From: Polyangium sp. y55x31
GTDB lineage: Bacteria; Myxococcota_A; Polyangia; Polyangiales; Polyangiaceae
NCBI RefSeq assembly: GCF_029946505.1
Contig: NZ_JARZHG010000002.1
Coordinates: 558,001 to 622,000 of the forward strand
DNA: 64,000 bases
Reading direction: 5' to 3'
The notes under the pieces are model-generated. The model was not told the origin of the DNA and searched no databases. It saw only the letters and a program-made list of their open reading frames with translations. Position numbers and translations under genes: made by a program. This document shows, in pieces, positions 62,001 to 64,000 of the stretch (the first letter of the stretch is position 1; each line of letters begins with the position of its first letter).

Positions 62001-64000
62001 AGCCGAGGCCGAGGCGAGCGAGCGGCCCGAGCGCGCGCACGATCGTCGGTTCGCGCGCGAAGACCTCGAGCGCCTCGTCGATCGACAACGCGAGCACGTC
62101 GGCCACGGAGCGCCCGTCGACCTTGACCTGGAGGACCTCGTCACGGAAGCGTTTCCCTTGACAAACCGGGCACGTCAGCGAGACGTCGGCGAGGAACTGC
62201 ATCTCGATCGTCTCGGCGCCCTCGCCCGCGCACGACTCGCACCGCCCGAGCGCGACGTTGAACGAGAAGTGCCCGGCCGTGAGCTGCCGCGCGGCCGCCT
62301 CGGGCTCCGCGGCGAACTTCTGGCGGATGCGGTTCCACGCGCCCGTGTACGTCGCGGGGTTGCCGCGCGACGTGCGCCCGAGCGGGGCTTGATCGACGAG
62401 CGTGACGACCTTGATCCCGCTCGTCCCCTCGATCTTCTTGTGTGGCCCCGCGGGCTCGATGTCCTTGTAGCCGCGAGCCCGCGCGAGGGCGCGATAGAGC
62501 ACGTCCTCCACGAGCGTGCTCTTGCCGGAGCCGCTCGCGCCCGTCACGCACACGACCTGCCCGAGCGGCAGGCGCACGCTGACGTCCTTCAAGTTGTTCG
62601 CGCGCGCCCCCACGATGGAGATCGATCCATGCGCCGCCGTCCGCTCGTCCGCCGACACGACGCTCGCCGCGCCTCGCGCGAGGGCGCGCCCCGTCGGCAG
62701 ATCGGCGCGCCGCGAGAGCTCCGCCGGCGCGCCGTCGAACACCACGCGCCCGCCCTGCTTGCCCGCGCCGGGCCCGAGCTCGACCACCCGATCCGAGGCC
62801 CGGATCACGAGCGGCTCGTGCTCGATCACGACCACCACGTTCCCGCGCGCCGCGAGCTCGCGCATCGCCTCGACGAGCGGCGGGATGTCGCTCGCGTGCA
62901 GCCCCACCGTCGGCTCGTCGAGCACGAACAACGCGCCCGTGAGCGACGTCCCGAGCGCGCCCGTCAACGTCACGCGTTGCGCCTCGCCGCCCGAGAGCGT
63001 GCGCGCTTGCCGATCGAGCGTCAGGTACCCGAGCCCCACGCGCTCCAGGTACGAGAGCCGCTGCGCGAGCTCCTTCCGCGCGATCTCCCCCTGCCCCGTC
63101 GTCGCCTTCAAGCGCTCCAGAAGCGCGCGCGCCTCGCGCAGCTCGAGCCCGTGCCAGCTCGCGAGATCGAGCCCGCCCACGCGGTAGAGCAAGGACTCCG
63201 GCGAGAGGCGCTTGCCATCGCAGGTCGCGCACGGATCGTACGAGCGGTACCGCGCGAGCAGCACGCGGATGTGCATCTTGTACGTACGCGTCTCCAGCCA
63301 CTTGAACCACGCGCGCACGCCGGGGAACTTGCCGCCGTGGAAGCTGCCTTCGCCGTCGAGCACCTGCGCGCGTTGCGCCTCGGTGAGCTCCTTCCACGGC
63401 ACGTCGAGCGGGATGCCCTTCTTCTCGCAGAACTTGCGGAGGACCTTGCGCTCCCACGACGTGCTCGACCCCGTCCACGGCCGGATCGCCCCGCCTTCGA
63501 GGGTCTTCTCCTCGTCGGGGATCACCTTGCCCCAATCCACGCCGATCGTCCGGCCAAACCCGCGGCAGCCCGGGCACGCGCCGATCGGAGACTGGTACGA
63601 GAACAGGCCCGGCCGCGGGGCGTCGAAGCTCCGCGCGCACGACGGGCAGGCGAGCCCACGCGGCACGAGCACGCGCCGCCCCGCGCCGTCCGAGCCCGAC
63701 CCGCCGACGTAGAGCGCCACGCCGCCCTCGGCCCGCTGCCACGCCTCCTCGATCGCCGATCCGAGGCGCCGCGCGTCCCGCGCGCCGATCTTCACGCGGT
63801 CGACGATCACCTCGACCCCGCCGCCCGCGCCGAGCGCGTCGCTCGGTCCGACCTCGTCGATGTCGCGCACCTCGCCGCGCACGAGCAGACGCCGATAACC
63901 CGCTTCGAGCAGCGTCTCGCGCACGTCGAGCAGCTCCTCGGTGCCGGCGACGGGCACGCGGTACGTGACGAGCGCGGTCGATCCCTCGTGGCTCTCCACG
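59032..64000 (-). CDS. uvrA: Double-length UvrA (tandem fusion of two UvrA units), 5' end cut by window edge
   Basis: DNA-damage recognition ATPase of nucleotide excision repair. At least 1655 residues are visible against about 940 for normal UvrA. Two full UvrA units lie head to tail, joined by a Pro/Ser/Lys-rich linker (about visible residues 785-815). Three Walker A motifs are visible (GASGSGKSTL about 490, GPSGSGKSTL about 848, GVSGSGKSTL about 1341), with four LSGGE signatures and four Walker B motifs (VLDEPTVGLH, LLDEPSAGLH, VLDEPTIGLH, VLDEPTTGLH). The first Walker A lies beyond the right edge. UvrA-type zinc modules occur in both halves (CPSC/CPGC; CESC/CPVC; CPRC/CESC/CTAC; CETC/CEAC). 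GTG 63999 is only the first in-window start codon. Confidence 0.95.
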   Translation of the reverse strand, partial: VESHEGSTALVTYRVPVAGTEELLDVRETLLEAGYRRLLVRGEVRDIDEVGPSDALGAGGGVEVIVDRVKIGARDARRLGSAIEEAWQRAEGGVALYVGGSGSDGAGRRVLVPRGLACPSCARSFDAPRPGLFSYQSPIGACPGCRGFGRTIGVDWGKVIPDEEKTLEGGAIRPWTGSSTSWERKVLRKFCEKKGIPLDVPWKELTEAQRAQVLDGEGSFHGGKFPGVRAWFKWLETRTYKMHIRVLLARYRSYDPCATCDGKRLSPESLLYRVGGLDLASWHGLELREARALLERLKATTGQGEIARKELAQRLSYLERVGLGYLTLDRQARTLSGGEAQRVTLTGALGTSLTGALFVLDEPTVGLHASDIPPLVEAMRELAARGNVVVVIEHEPLVIRASDRVVELGPGAGKQGGRVVFDGAPAELSRRADLPTGRALARGAASVVSADERTAAHGSISIVGARANNLKDVSVRLPLGQVVCVTGASGSGKSTLVEDVLYRALARARGYKDIEPAGPHKKIEGTSGIKVVTLVDQAPLGRTSRGNPATYTGAWNRIRQKFAAEPEAAARQLTAGHFSFNVALGRCESCAGEGAETIEMQFLADVSLTCPVCQGKRFRDEVLQVKVDGRSVADVLALSIDEALEVFAREPTIVRALGPLARLGLGYLALGQPLSTLSGGEAQRIKLARALGERTAGALFLLDEPSAGLHAEEVLLLNQAMRDLVRGGGSVVVVDHDLDVIAAADWVVDLGPGAGSDGGQIVAEGTPEDVARTSTRTGHALAAHLAKPSSPPSSSRRKEKANGDASRRGKSVYPPAPSAIEIVHAREHNLAEVCTSIPHGQIVVVTGPSGSGKSTLAFDVVFAEGQRRFLETLTPYARQFLPSMPRPDVDRVTGVPPAIALEQRTTRSGSNSTVATVTEIAHYLRLLFAKVGDPHCPTCDVPITARAPDEVYRALLATRGSRTLLAPAVVARKGTYLDVFTAAARAGITEAIVDGARASTDDPPRLDKRREHSIDLVMHEGKLDGLDRATFDRALTFGKGSLKLVNTRGQEELLSTTRTCPRCGAGVPELDPRWFSFNTKQGRCESCEGTGVLGGSEGADLSDASNEPCTACGGSRLAPVPRSVRLAGDRYHEATARSVSEAVRWAKSLRFEGERALVAEAPHRELARRLAFVEEVGLGYLALDRRAATLSGGEMQRLRLAAQLGSGLTGALYVLDEPTIGLHPRDTHRLLDNLRKLAGMGSTVLMVEHDADTIRAADYLIDLGPTGGRGGGRIVAQGTPSEVLRTANSPTAKALSGERALASARTRLGVADEFLEIEGARAHNLRVDSLRVPLGRMTVVAGVSGSGKSTLVRHVLYPAVRRALGLAGPDPGPHDALHLPPSLARAVAVDQSPIGRTPRSIPATFLGVWDEVRKLFAATPDAKMRGYDPARFSFNTAKGGRCETCEGQGVISHEMSFLPDVVTTCEACGGTRFEPATLDVRYLGMSIGDVLLRTAEEAAELFAAHPKIREPLATMCDLGVGYLRLGQGSHTLSGGEAQRLKLADELCSGSRAKPTLYVLDEPTTGLHLSDVARLVNVLDRLVQRGHSLLIIEHHPAVIAAADHVIELGPEGGKGGGRVVAEGSPEAVARRATATGRVLRALFERPAPDMALAAEA

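Overview
The window looks like chromosomal DNA from a large-genome, high-GC myxobacterium, most likely in Polyangia (Polyangium/Sorangium-like). This rests on the high GC3 with long meaningless antisense frames, two MYXO-CTERM-type C-terminal anchors, three large Hanks-type Ser/Thr kinases, many lipoproteins with Gly-rich (GGMGG, GGNGGSGQGG) linkers after the lipobox, and Cys-rich disulfide repeats. The exact taxon is inferred. No rRNA, tRNA, CRISPR array, integrase or transposase was seen.

Layout. 1-5033: a TetR-MFP-RND efflux operon on the minus strand; the pump runs off the left edge. 5122-6204: a MYXO-CTERM surface protein. 6272-11339: a second TetR-MFP-RND operon with two matching 14-bp palindromes that look like TetR operators. 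11478-15338: a PNPOx-fold protein and a repeat-rich lipoprotein with a lamin-tail-like domain. 15462-19465: three SUMF1-fold lipoproteins and one PPC-like lipoprotein, three of the genes overlapping stop-to-start. 19493-26823: an SDR, a large secreted protein, a trypsin-like protease, a GH1 lipoprotein without the usual nucleophile, a second SDR and an FKBP isomerase.

26970-35092: two giant kinases flank an 80-residue protein. One is kinase-STAND-TM-propeller. The other is kinase-FHA-like-degenerate GGDEF-HEPN-like. This is the best candidate for an undescribed signalling or conflict module. 35368-42005: a small soluble protein, surface proteins, a third kinase, a TPR/PEGA-like protein and a Cys-rich lipoprotein. 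42303-49510: a TonB-ExbB-ExbD-ExbD operon divergent from a carboxypeptidase-regulatory-domain TonB-dependent receptor and its lipoprotein.

49628-57343: a thioredoxin-TPR lipoprotein, several small envelope or hypothetical proteins and a two-gene matrixin metalloprotease unit. 57362-64000: a membrane protein translationally coupled to a tandem-fused, double-length UvrA truncated by the right edge. Most of the window therefore serves the cell envelope (efflux, TonB uptake, lipoproteins, secreted hydrolases) and kinase signalling, with one DNA-repair gene at the right end.
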